A DNA stretch of 64,000 bases from Ephydatia muelleri. Its lineage: Eukaryota; Porifera; Demospongiae; Spongillida; Spongillidae. Position 1 is the first letter of the stretch, and each line of letters begins with the position of its first letter. Below are positions 12,270 to 22,932 of the stretch, piece by piece. Both the position numbers and the translations under genes were made by a program. The notes below the pieces were generated by a model, which saw only the letters and a list, made by a program, of their open reading frames with translations, was not told the origin of the DNA and ran no database searches. Where the stretch lies: positions 1,532,703 to 1,596,702 of the forward strand of contig JABACO010000019.1 in NCBI GenBank assembly GCA_013339895.1. Direction: 5' to 3'.

Positions 12270-15200
12270 ATGTGTTTGGCAATGGTTGCAGAAGGTGCAG
12301 CAGAAGGAAAGCGGAAGGACAAGCGAAGATGCATTGCAACTCCTCACTGTTACATTGCCATCATCGTCGGCCTCACTTCCATGTTGACCATCTGGTGGCA
12401 TCCATGGCAACCAGATTCTACTTCTATCCACAATGCCCAGCATGCTCCAATCAGTGCACAAGGCCATGCCTCTTCCAGTGCCTCTTCACCTGGTCTAGCC
12501 AGCCCTCCCAGGCAGTCCCATTTTGAGCAGCAGCTGGCAGCGTTAGCGTACCACGGCAACCTGACAGCCATTCAGCGACTGATGCACAACCACAGCCACA
12601 TCGCCTGGGATGTGTTTGGCCTGACCACACCCCTCCACCACGCCCTCCGTGGACGCTTTGATTCGCTACAGGAGCAGTCTTCACGATTGCTGGGGAGCCA
12701 TGAAGATGTGATGGCCTACCTGATGGGGGAGAGAGGATTGAGTGCCTCTCAGGGGTGTCCTGTGTACTATGCTATCAACTACAGGAACATGGTGGCGCTA
12801 GACCTGCTGTTGAAGGCATCAGATGTGAAAAGGTGTGGGGTTTTGTGCCACTGTTCAGCAACAGGAGGGTGGAGGGGTGGAGCAAGGGGATGGGAGGGTG
12901 GAGTGAGGGATGGGGTGGAGTGAGGGGATGGGGGGGTGGAGTGGAGGGGTGGATATGAGGGACATGGGAAGGAAGGTGGAGGGAGGGGGGGTGGGAGGGT
13001 TGAGTGAGGGGATGGGCGGGTGGGTGAGGGGGTGGCTGTAGCGGGATGGGAGGGTGCGTGCAGGGGCTGGGCGGGTGGCGGTGAGGGGCTTGAGGTGGGA
13101 GTGAGGGGTGTGGCGTGCGGGGCTGGGCGGGTGGCGTGACAGGGGCTGGGCGGGTGGAATTGCGGGGCTGGCGTGTGGCGTGGCGGGGCCTATGGCGGGT
13201 GGGCGTGCGGGCTTGGCGGTGGCCTTGCGCGTGGAGTGCGGGGCTGGGCGGTGGCGATGCGGGGTGGCGTGCGGGGGTGGCGTGCGGGGGTGGCGTGCGG
13301 GGCTGGGCGGGTGGCGTGCGGGGCTGGGCGGTGGCGTGCGGGCTGGCGGGTGGCTGCGGGGGTGGCGTGCGGGCTGGCGGCGTGGCGTGCGGGCTGGGCG
13401 GGTGGCGTGCGGGCTGGGCGGGTGGCGTGCGGGGCTGGGCGGGTGGCGTGCGGGGCTGGGCGGTGGCGTGCGGGGCTGGGCGGGTGGCGTGCGGGGCTGG
13501 GCGGGTGGCGTGCGGGCTGGGCGGGTGCGTGCGGGGCTGGGCGGGTGGCGTGCGGGCTGGCGGGTGGCTTGCGGGGCTGGGCGGGTGGCGTGCGGGGCTG
13601 GGCGGGTGGCGTGCGGGGCTGGGCGGGTGGCGTGCGGCTGGGCGGGTGGCGTGCGGGGCTGGGCGGTGGCGTGCGGGGCTGGGCGGGTGGCGTGCGGGGC
13701 TGGCGGGTGGCTTGCGGGGCTGGGCGGGTGGCGTGCGGGGCGGGCGGGTGGCGTGCGGGGCTGGGCGGTGGCGTGCGGGGCTGGGCGGGTGGCTTGCGGC
13801 TGGGCGGGTGGCGTGCGGGGCTGGGCGGGTGGCGTGCGGGGCTGGGCGGGTGGCGTGCGGGCGGGGGTGGCGTGCGGGCTGGGCGGGTGGCGTGCGGGGC
13901 TGGCGGGTGGCGTGCGGGGCTGGGCGGGTGGCGTGCGGGGCTGGGCGGGTGGCGTGCGGGCTGGGCGGGTGGCGTGCGGGGCTGGGCGGGTGGCGTGCGC
14001 TGTGCGGGTGGCGTGCGGGGGTGGCTGGCGGGTGGCGTGCGGGGCTGGGCGGGTGGCGTGCGGGGCTGGGCGGGTGGCGTGCGGGGGTGGCTGGCGGCTG
14101 CGTGCGGGGGTGGCTGGCGGCTGCTGCGGGGCTGGGCGGGTGGCGTGCGGGGCTGGGCGGGTGGCGTGCGGGGGTGGCTGGGCGGCTGGCGTGCGGGGCT
14201 GGGCGGCTGGCGTGCGGGGCTGGGCGGGTGGCGTGCGGGCTGGCGGGGGCGTGCGGGGTGCTGGGCGGCTGCGTGGGGCTTGGGCGTGAGTGGATGGAGG
14301 GTGGAGTGAGGGGGTGGATGGGAGGATGGAGTGCGGGGATGGGAGGGATGCAGACGATGGGGAAGAAATGAGTATGTGATGGAATAAATGGGTTAATATA
14401 ATGACTAATGGCCTGTATTACACATCATACCAGGTGTTCATGAGCGAATGCAGCAATTTCAAGTTATTCACATTCAAAATTGTTGCATTCATTCACTAAC
14501 TAATTAATTTTGTTGATGTAATATCATTTCAACATCTGACGCAATAGGAATTAGCAACTTTTAGGATAAATATATTAGTATGCAAATGATAGAATTTAAG
14601 CCATTCAAAATTCACACAATTCTGCTAGACTAGGGCAGGGGGTATAATGGTTAAATAACTCATTTGGTATTAGTTTAATAGTGGAAGAGTGGGCAGCTAG
14701 ACCATGATGTAAAAGGGCACAACACATGTTCATGTGCCCTCATACCATCACTAACCTTCCATTGCTCTGTTCCAAAACAGCTCAGTGATGTGCCTGACCA
14801 CTAAAGATGCTAGTGGAGTCACAGCCTTGCACATTGCTGCCGAGAGCAAAGCTTCGGGATTCGCAAGATTCTTCGCCAAACTAGGGGACAGTGACCCAGG
14901 CAAGGATCTGAGTGACCTTTTAGGAGTGAGGTCGCTTAAGATGAGCAAGGTGATGTAATCTCCTGTCGTGTGTGATGTAATCTCCTGTTCATGTAATGTT
15001 GTGATGTAATCTTCTGTTAACTATGATGTAATCTTCTGTTAACTATGATGTAATCTGCCATGATGACACGTTGCCCACATTGAAGATCACGGGGCATCCA
15101 GGGGTTACACTCCAGGAGCTGAATGCTGCACTTCCACCGCAAGACCTTGGGCTCATACTCAAGCACCTACGATCTGTGCTAGATCTGATGGAGGTAAAGG

Positions 15201-18200
15201 ACAGTCGAGGGAACTCTCTGCTTCACTCTGCAACATACGGGGGTCGGAATGATGTCGTGGAACTTCTCCTGAAGGAGGGGATGTCCCCCGATGTCGTCAA
15301 CCACTTAAACATGACACCACTTCACCTGGCGTATGCTGGTCATTTCTGCAGCGTCGCACAAACACTGCTCACTGCGGGGGCAGACCCTTTACTGGTGGAT
15401 GTGGCCAATAGGAGCGCCGGGGATGTGCTTGGTGGCTCTGAGTGTGTCGATGGGCAGGTGAAGAAGGAACTAAGCCCTCCACCTCCCCCCAAGGAGGATC
15501 CTGTATCCGTGGTTATGTGGAACCGGTACTTGGGCAGTGGGTGGTATAGTGGACTGCATAATGGAGTGGGGATGAGGTGTGATTTCCCTGTAAGGAACGT
15601 CACTATGAGCACAGGGGAGTTTGTGTTGAACCACACTAGCATCTACCGCCCTGCACTGGTGCATGGAGTGATACAGAACTGGCCAGCCTGGGAGCATTGG
15701 ACGTACAGCGAGCTGCAGAGAAGGCAAGTGTGTCCTGATACCTCGCTCTTACAGCCTTGGTGTCCCCTTTACCAAGCCCCAAAGTTGTACTCTTGCTCAT
15801 TCTCGTGGTCTTACCTTTTATCTCGGTTTCTTTCCCCCCCCACCTACCTCCCCTGACTTTTCTTCAGATATGGTTCACTGGTGTTCTCTGTCAGTGATGT
15901 ACCCTACGCACAGTTGTACCATGGCCGTAGCGCCAAAACACGTCAGACAACCTTGGCGGATTATGTGTCCCTCTTTGAGCACGAAGAGGAGTCCCCAGAC
16001 TACCTGTTTGATGGCCAGGTGCTCCATCACAACACAGTGCTGGGACGCGATGCTCCGCCCCCTTCCCTCATTGTCAACTTCACCATTACACTGAAGCAGC
16101 TGATAGTTGGACCTAAAGGTTCTGGGTCACCCCCACACTTCCACAACCATGCCCTCAACGCCCTGGTTTATGGTGTGAAGAGATGGTTCATGTGGCCACC
16201 TCATGATGCTCACTTCATCTTTGGGCATGTCAGCACCTGGGCCAAGAATAGGACTGGGAACTACCTGGAGTNNNNNNNNNNNNNNNNNNNNNNNNNNNNN
16301 NNNNNNNNNNNNNNNNNNNNNNNNNNNNNNNNNNNNNNNNNNNNNNNNNNNNNNNNNNNNNNNNNNNNNNNNNNNNNNNNNNNNNNNNNNNNNNNNNNNN
16401 NNNNNNNNNNNNNNNNNNNNNNNNNNNNNNNNNNNNNNNNNNNNNNNNNNNNNNNNNNNNNNNNNNNNNNNNNNNNNNNNNNNNNNNNNNNNNNNNNNNN
16501 NNNNNNNNNNNNNNNNNNNNNNNNNNNNNNNNNNNNNNNNNNNNNNNNNNNNNNNNNNNNNNNNNNNNNNNNNNNNNNNNNNNNNNNNNNNNNNNNNNNN
16601 NNNNNNNNNNNNNNNNNNNNNNNNNNNNNNNNNNNNNNNNNNNNNNNNNNNNNNNNNNNNNNNNNNNNNNNNNNNNNNNNNNNNNNNNNNNNNNNNNNNN
16701 NNNNNNNNNNNNNNNNNNNNNNNNNNNNNNNNNNNNNNNNNNNNNNNNNNNNNNNNNNNNNNNNNNNNNNNNNNNNNNNNNNNNNNNNNNNNNNNNNNNN
16801 NNNNNNNNNNNNNNNNNNNNNNNNNNNNNNNNNNNNNNNNNNNNNNNNNNNNNNNNNNNNNNNNNNNNNNNNNNNNNNNNNNNNNNNNNNNNNNNNNNNN
16901 NNNNNNNNNNNNNNNNNNNNNNNNNNNNNNNNNNNNNNNNNNNNNNNNNNNNNNNNNNNNNNNNNNNNNNNNNNNNNNNNNNNNNNNNNNNNNNNNNNNN
17001 NNNNNNNNNNNNNNNNNNNNNNNNNNNNNNNNNNNNNNNNNNNNNNNNNNNNNNNNNNNNNNNNNNNNNNNNNNNNNNNNNNNNNNNNNNNNNNNNNNNN
17101 NNNNNNNNNNNNNNNNNNNNNNNNNNNNNNNNNNNNNNNNNNNNNNNNNNNNNNNNNNNNNNNNNNNNNNNNNNNNNNNNNNNNNNNNNNNNNNNNNNNN
17201 NNNNNNNNNNNNNNNNNNNNNNNNNNNNNNNNNNNNNNNNNNNNNNNNNNNNNNNNNNNNNNNNNNNNNNNGATGGGTGGAGGGGGGATGGGGGGTGGAG
17301 TGATGGGGTGGATTGAGGGAGAAGTGGAGGGAGGGGGGTGGAGGGTGGAGTGATGGGGAGGGAGGGGGGAGTGAGGGGGTGGAGTGGAGTGAGGGGGAGG
17401 GTGGAGTGAGGGGATGGGGGGAGGGGGAGTGAGGGGATGGGAGGTGGAGGAGGGGGTGGAGTGAGGGGATGGGAGGGTGGGGAGTGAGGGGATGGGAGGG
17501 TGGAATGAGGGGATGGGAGGGGGAGTGAGGGGATGGGAGGGTGGAGTGAGGGGATGGGAGGGTGGAGGAGAGGGTGGAGTGGGAGGGATGGGAGGGGGGA
17601 GTGAGGGGGTGGAGTGGGGGGTGGGAGGGGGGGGTGGAGTGAGGGGATGGAGGGTGGAGTGAGGGGAGGGGGGTGGAGTGGGGGTGGAGGGTGGAGTGAG
17701 GGGGGGAGGAGGGGATGGGAGGTGGAGTGAGGGGATGAGGGTGAGTGAGGGGATGGGAGGGTGGAGTGAGGGGATGGAGGGTGGGAGTGAGGGGATGGGA
17801 GGGTGGAGGGGGGATGGGGGTGGAGTGAGGGGAGGGGAGGGTGGAGTGAGGGATGGAGGGTGGGTGAGGGGATGGGAGGGTGGAGTGAGGATGGGAGGGT
17901 GGAGTGAGGGGGATGGGAGGGAGAGTGAGGGGAGGGGAGGGTGGAGTGAGGGAGGGGAGGGGGAGTGAGGGGATGGGGGGTGGAGTGGAGTGAGGGATGG
18001 GAGGGTGGAGTGAGGGAGGAGGGGGAGTGAGGGGATGGGGGTGGAGTGAGGGGATGGGAGGGGGGTGGAGTGAGGGGATGGGAGGGTGGAGTGAGGGGAT
18101 GGGAGGGTGGAGTGGAGGGAGTGAGGGGATGGAGGGTGGAGTGAGGGGATGGGAGGGTGGAGTGAGGGGATGGGAGGGTGGAGTGAGGGGATGGGAGGGT

Positions 18201-20762
18201 GGAGTGAGGGGATGGGAGGGTGGAGTGAGGGGATGGGGGGTGGGTGAGGGATGGGAGGGTGGAGTGAGGGGAGTGGGGATGGAGGGTGGATGGAGTGAGG
18301 GATGGGAGGGGTGGAGTGAGGGGATGGGAGGTGGAGTGAGGGGATGGGAGGGTGGAGTGAGGGGATGGGAGGGTGGAGTGAGGGGGTGGATGGGAGGGTG
18401 GAGTGAGGGGATGGGAGGGTGGAGTGAGGGGATGGGAGGGTGGAGTGAGGGGGTGGATGGAGGATGGAGTGAGGGGGTGGATGGGAGGATGGAGTGAGGG
18501 GATGGGAGGGTGGAGTGAGGGGATGGGAGGGTGGAGTGAGGGGGTGGATGGGAGGATGGAGTGCGGGGATGGGAGGATGGAGTGAGGGGATGGGAGGGTG
18601 GAGTGAGGGGATGGGAGGGTGGAGTGAGGGGGTGGATGGGAGGATGGAGTGAGGGGATGGGAGGGTGGAGTGAGGGGATGGGAGGGTGGAGTGAGGGGGT
18701 GGATGGGAGGATGGAGTGCGGGGATGGGAGGGATGCAGACGATGGGGAAGAAATGAGTATGTGATGGAATAAATGGGTTAATATAATGACTAATGGCCTG
18801 TATTACACATCATACCAGGTGTTCATGAGCGAATGCAGCAATTTCAAGTTATTCACATTCAAAATTGTTGCATTCATTCACTAACTAATTAATTTTGTTG
18901 ATGTAATATCATTTCAACATCTGACGCAATAGGAATTAGCAACTTTTAGGATAAATATATTAGTATGCAAATGATAGAATTTAAGCCATTCAAAATTCAC
19001 ACAATTCTGCTAGACTAGGGCAAGGGGGTATAATGGTTAAATAACTCATTTGGATATTAGTTTAATAGTGGAAGAGTGGGCAGCTAGACCATGATGTAAA
19101 AGGGCACAACACATGTTCATGTGCCCTCATACCATCACTAACCTTCCATTGCTCTGTTCCAAAACAGCTCAGTGATGTGCCTGACCACTAAAGATGCTAG
19201 TGGAGTCACAGCCTTGCACATTGCTGCCGAGAGCAAAGCTTCGGGATTCGCAAGATTCTTCGCCAAACTAGGGGACAGTGACCCAGGCAAGGATCTGAGT
19301 GACCTTTTAGGAGTGAGGTCGCTTAAGATGAGCAAGGTGATGTAATCTCCTGTCGTGTGTGATGTAATCTCCTGTTCATGTAATGTTGTGATGTAATCTT
19401 CTGTTAACTATGATGTAATCTTCTGTTAACTATGATGTAATCTGCCATGATGACACGTTGCCCACATTGAAGATCACGGGGCATCCAGGGGTTACACTCC
19501 AGGAGCTGAATGCTGCACTTCCACCGCAAGACCTTGGGCTCATACTCAAGCACCTACGATCTGTGCTAGATCTGATGGAGGTAAAGGACAGTCGAGGGAA
19601 CTCTCTGCTTCACTCTGCAACATACGGGGGTCGGAATGATGTCGTGGAACTTCTCCTGAAGGAGGGGATGTCCCCCGATGTCGTCAACCACTTAAACATG
19701 ACACCACTTCACCTGGCGTATGCTGGTCATTTCTGCAGCGTCGCACAAACACTGCTCACTGCGGGGGCAGACCCTTTACTGGTGGATGTGGCCAATAGGA
19801 GCGCCGGGGATGTGCTTGGTGGCTCTGAGTGTGTCGATGGGCAGGTGAAGAAGGAACTAAGCCCTCCACCTCCCCCCAAGGAGGATCCTGTATCCGTGGT
19901 TATGTGGAACCGGTACTTGGGCAGTGGGTGGTATAGTGGACTGCATAATGGAGTGGGGATGAGGTGTGATTTCCCTGTAAGGAACGTCACTATGAGCACA
20001 GGGGAGTTTGTGTTGAACCACACTAGCATCTACCGCCCTGCACTGGTGCATGGAGTGATACAGAACTGGCCAGCCTGGGAGCATTGGACGTACAGCGAGC
20101 TGCAGAGAAGGCAAGTGTGTCCTGATACCTCGCTCTTACAGCCTTGGTGTCCCCTTTACCAAGCCCCAAAGTTGTACTCTTGCTCATTCTCGTGGTCTTA
20201 CCTTTTATCTCGGTTTCTTTCCCCCCCCACCTACCTCCCCTGACTTTTCTTCAGATATGGTTCACTGGTGTTCTCTGTCAGTGATGTACCCTACGCACAG
20301 TTGTACCATGGCCGTAGCGCCAAAACACGTCAGACAACCTTGGCGGATTATGTGTCCCTCTTTGAGCACGAAGAGGAGTCCCCAGACTACCTGTTTGATG
20401 GCCAGGTGCTCCATCACAACACAGTGCTGGGACGCGATGCTCCGCCCCCTTCCCTCATTGTCAACTTCACCATTACACTGAAGCAGCTGATAGTTGGACC
20501 TAAAGGTTCTGGGTCACCCCCACACTTCCACAACCATGCCCTCAACGCCCTGGTTTATGGTGTGAAGAGATGGTTCATGTGGCCACCTCATGATGCTCAC
20601 TTCATCTTTGGGCATGTCAGCACCTGGGCCAAGAATAGGACTGGGAACTACCTGGAGTGCATACAGATGCCTGGAGATGTGGTTTATGTCCCTCAGAACT
20701 GGGGACATGCCGTCATCAATGAAGCACCTTCCATTGCAGTGGCATACGAATTCAGCGTGTAA
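12270..20762 (+). CDS. Membrane-anchored ankyrin / JMJD8-like cupin protein
   Basis: Type II membrane protein. The basic N-terminus (KRKDKRR) is followed by a hydrophobic segment ([16 protein letters not shown]), so the rest is probably in the ER or secretory lumen; several NxS/T sites support this. Ankyrin-type repeats ([39 protein letters not shown]) precede a C-terminal JmjC/cupin_8 fold with [39 protein letters not shown]. The H-x-H metal motif and its context resemble human JMJD8 more than H-x-D demethylases, so the substrate is unknown. Exon 1 is 12270-12832. Exons 2-4 occur twice: 14781-14949, 15086-15723, 15868-gap, and 19168-19336, 19473-20110, 20255-20762. The second set is complete. 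Intron 3 has a GC-AG donor (AAG|GCAAGT). Intron 1 is filled by G-rich minisatellite. Ankyrin plus JMJD8-like cupin is an unusual fusion. Confidence 0.85.
12870..14345 (+). repeat. G-rich minisatellite, mostly C-substituted form
   Basis: Intron 1 of the JMJD8-like gene. The array opens with units of the type GTGAGGGGATGGGAGGGTGGA. From about 13040 to 14290 it changes to units like GTGCGGGGCTGGGCGGGTGGC, in which every A of the first type is C. It ends again with A-type units near 14290-14345. The C block contains very few A residues. Confidence 0.9.
14301..16271 (+). other. Duplicated segment, copy 1, truncated by assembly gap
   Basis: This block is almost base-for-base the same as about 18686-20658. 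It contains the end of the minisatellite, intron sequence and exons 2-4 of the JMJD8-like gene. I saw two one-base indels (near 14636 and 14671). The copy breaks off inside exon 4 where the run of N begins. Near-identity of introns as well as exons, and the abutting gap, suggest one locus assembled twice rather than a biological tandem duplication. Confidence 0.75.
16272..17271. other. Assembly gap of exactly 1000 N
   Basis: Run of N with a round length, typical of a scaffold placeholder, so its real size is unknown. It interrupts exon 4 of the first copy of the JMJD8-like gene and is followed directly by G-rich minisatellite. Confidence 1.
17272..18740 (+). repeat. G-rich minisatellite, A form
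   Basis: Array of about 21-bp units near GTGGAGTGAGGGGATGGGAGG with many indels. It precedes exon 2 in the complete copy of the JMJD8-like gene. It is the same repeat family as 12870-14345 but without the block of A-to-C change. Confidence 0.95.
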
Positions 20763-20779
20763 TGCATACACATTGCACA

Positions 20780-20815
<36 letters not shown>

Positions 20816-20829
20816 TGGTGGTGAATCTG

Positions 20830-21661
20830 TCAGTCTTCACGTATCTGGCATAATGGAAGTGAACTCTTTAGGTTGTTGAGTGAATCAATTCTGTGCTTGA
20901 TGCCAGGCGTGTCTGCCAGATTCAATGCTTCCAGTACACTTGTGGTTCATGGGGCATGGGGAGGTGTGGGAGGAGAAGGTACAGATGATGATAGTTTGTG
21001 GCAGAGAAACCCTGCCACAAACCTCAGGCAGTAAAGAGAGGGCAGACCCTTCTCTGTTATGCTGGGAATACAGCTGAGGTCAAGGTGTTTCAGTGAGTCC
21101 TTGACATGTGCAAGATGCACGAGTCCACCATCTCCAAGGTACTTGCAACCAGAAAGGTTGAGTACTTGCAGCTTGCGAAGACCCGCTGGGCACCAGAGAG
21201 CATAGCTGAACAGAATAAGGGACCTTCTTCCTTCTAACCTAAGTGCTCCAATCCATTATCTGTCATGGAGATGCCTGCTGCGTCAATGGCCTCCAGTTTA
21301 AGTTCATCTCTGGAGCCCGATGGAAGCCTGTTGTAGTCTGTGCTCCAGGTTTCCAAAGAGAAAAACTTAACGGTTCCTCCAAGTCTCAAAATCCATTCTG
21401 CCGCGGCTCTGTCTGGTCCAATCTCTTTTACCCTACTCTCATCAACCCTGCAGAGAAAAAGATATGAACATTCAATACCTCTCGGTCAATACACTCACTT
21501 ATTCTATAATTATAATATTTTTCATTCTGCACCATAGTCATTCTTGACAATGCGCAGCGCACTCACCGGTTGAACACAAAATTTATCCACTGGAAAAAGC
21601 CGCGTTTCTGGAATATGCCAGTCCTGTTCAAACTGGCCACCAAATTCAAGGTATGCTGCAT
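20830..21661 (-). CDS. DMAC2L: ATP synthase factor B / DMAC2-like leucine-rich protein
   Basis: Mitochondrial leucine-rich-repeat protein of the ATP5S (coupling factor B) family, which is tied to ATP synthase and complex I assembly in vertebrates. The start is ATG at 21661-21659 and exon 1 is 21567-21661. FFQWINFVFNRVDESRVKEIG and GPDRAAAEWIL match the conserved N-terminal block of human DMAC2L. LEAIDAAG, MTDNGLEHL, LQVLNLSGCKYLGDGGL and LDLSCIPSITEKGLPSL are the LRR units. The last exon gives LNLADTPGIKHRIDSLNNLK and the stop at 20830-20832. Reaching that ending needs two short introns (about 55 and 84 nt) that restore frame. The gene converges on the JMJD8-like gene 67 bp away across a GT microsatellite, and starts 76 bp from COMMD3. 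Confidence 0.88.
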
Positions 21662-21737
21662 GCCCAAAAGTTGACACGAGTGTTTATGACAAAATAAATG
21701 TATACAAGGCTAGCGCTTTAGTTGGAATAATCGGAAA
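21662..21737. promoter_or_regulatory. Divergent promoter DMAC2L/COMMD3
   Basis: 76 bp between opposite start codons; no TATA box is evident. It must serve both genes unless transcription begins inside the coding exons. Confidence 0.5.
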
Positions 21738-22816
21738 ATGGAGATTTCGTCGGAAGTATTGAAAGGGTTGCAGTTAGCAGGTTCTGCAGCAGTAAGCGAC
21801 GCAATATTTAGTAAGCTAGCGCAGCGCTCACTCCAGGATGTGCTGGGCGCAGAAAACAACGATAAGCTGCCAGGTAAGTACCAACTCTTGTGACGCGTCT
21901 CTTTATATAGTCACCCCATCAGACGACCCTACGCTGGCTAACCTGGACCAGGGGATAGCCAAGGAGTGCCACGCGGCTTTGATGACCTTCATGCTAGAAG
22001 CGGCAAGAACAGATGCAGACACCACTGGGATCAGGTAGAGTGTGCGAGTTGTGTCCCATCCATCCGCCCCTCCCCTATCTGCGTTCCCGCAGCACCATTC
22101 TGGAAGAGTGCAGATTTGCGCCCGAACGAATAGAGGCGCTATCGTCTACTTACACAGTAAGCAGCCATGGCCGTTCCACACGCGAACTGACCTCACTGTT
22201 GTTTTGGTAGAGCCACAAACCTAACTTGAGAGCCGCTCTAGGCAGGTATGTCACGTGCCCATACTCCCTCCACTGTGTATACCTCTCGCACACACAAGGC
22301 TCGGCACTCAACGCCCACACATAGTGAACGTGGACTGGAGGTTGGATTACTACATCAAAGTGAGGGGCGGGGCAACTTTGCCAAACAAAAATAAATGACC
22401 ACTTGACTGTCCCTCTTTAGAATAACCATCTAGAGAGGGTAAATAAGCCACTGTATCTGATAGATCTGCAAACTGAGGTTAGTACACATACACACACACA
22501 TGTACACATACACACACATGTACGCCACACACAACGCAAACAAATGTACACATACACACACACATGTACGCCACACACAACGCAAACACATGTGCACACA
22601 CACACATATCCACCACTCTCTTGCTCTGATCTCTGGTCATGCAGCAAAGCAACAGTTCAGACCTCGGCCATCTTATATTTTCTTGCACACAAGAGCAACT
22701 TCAGGTGAGTTTATCAACACACAACTAATATGCATACAAATATCTTGCTACATTAGGATCTTGTATCGAAGCTGAAAGATGCCACCAAGAGTCTTGAGAA
22801 GTTCAGTCAAAAATAA
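21738..22816 (+). CDS. COMMD3: COMM domain-containing protein 3
   Basis: Subunit of the Commander/CCC complex that recycles membrane cargo from endosomes. About eight small exons: MEISSEVLKGLQLAG (exon 1, donor near 21873); DPTLANLDQGIAKECHAAL; TILEECRFAPERIEAL; SHKPNLRAALG; RHSTPTHSERGLEVGLLHQ or its frame-shifted alternative PHIVNVDWRLDYYIK, the latter matching the human COMMD3 segment VSWRLEYQIK; NNHLERVNKPLYLIDLQTE; a COMM-domain exon around 22645-22705; and the last exon, with DLVSKLKDATKSLEKFSQK before TAA at 22814-22816. The COMM domain (VDWRLDYYIK to the end) is complete. One intron holds a CA repeat with two copies of a 50-bp unit. Length is close to the human 195 aa. Confidence 0.92.
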
Positions 22817-22932
22817 CATTGATGTAAATGTTTGTGTTTTTAGTGTTTACTGTTGTGGAGTGTAGTCAAAAGCAGATTGAATAAAAGAGTCTGTAAATGC
22901 AACCTTATCAAGTTGCAGTTGATGCAACCTTA

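Noticed and set aside
13108-14371. Three overlapping 380-420-codon Gly/Arg/Ala-rich frames
   Set aside because: All three frames of the G-rich minisatellite are open because the unit contains no stop; it lies in an intron of the JMJD8-like gene.
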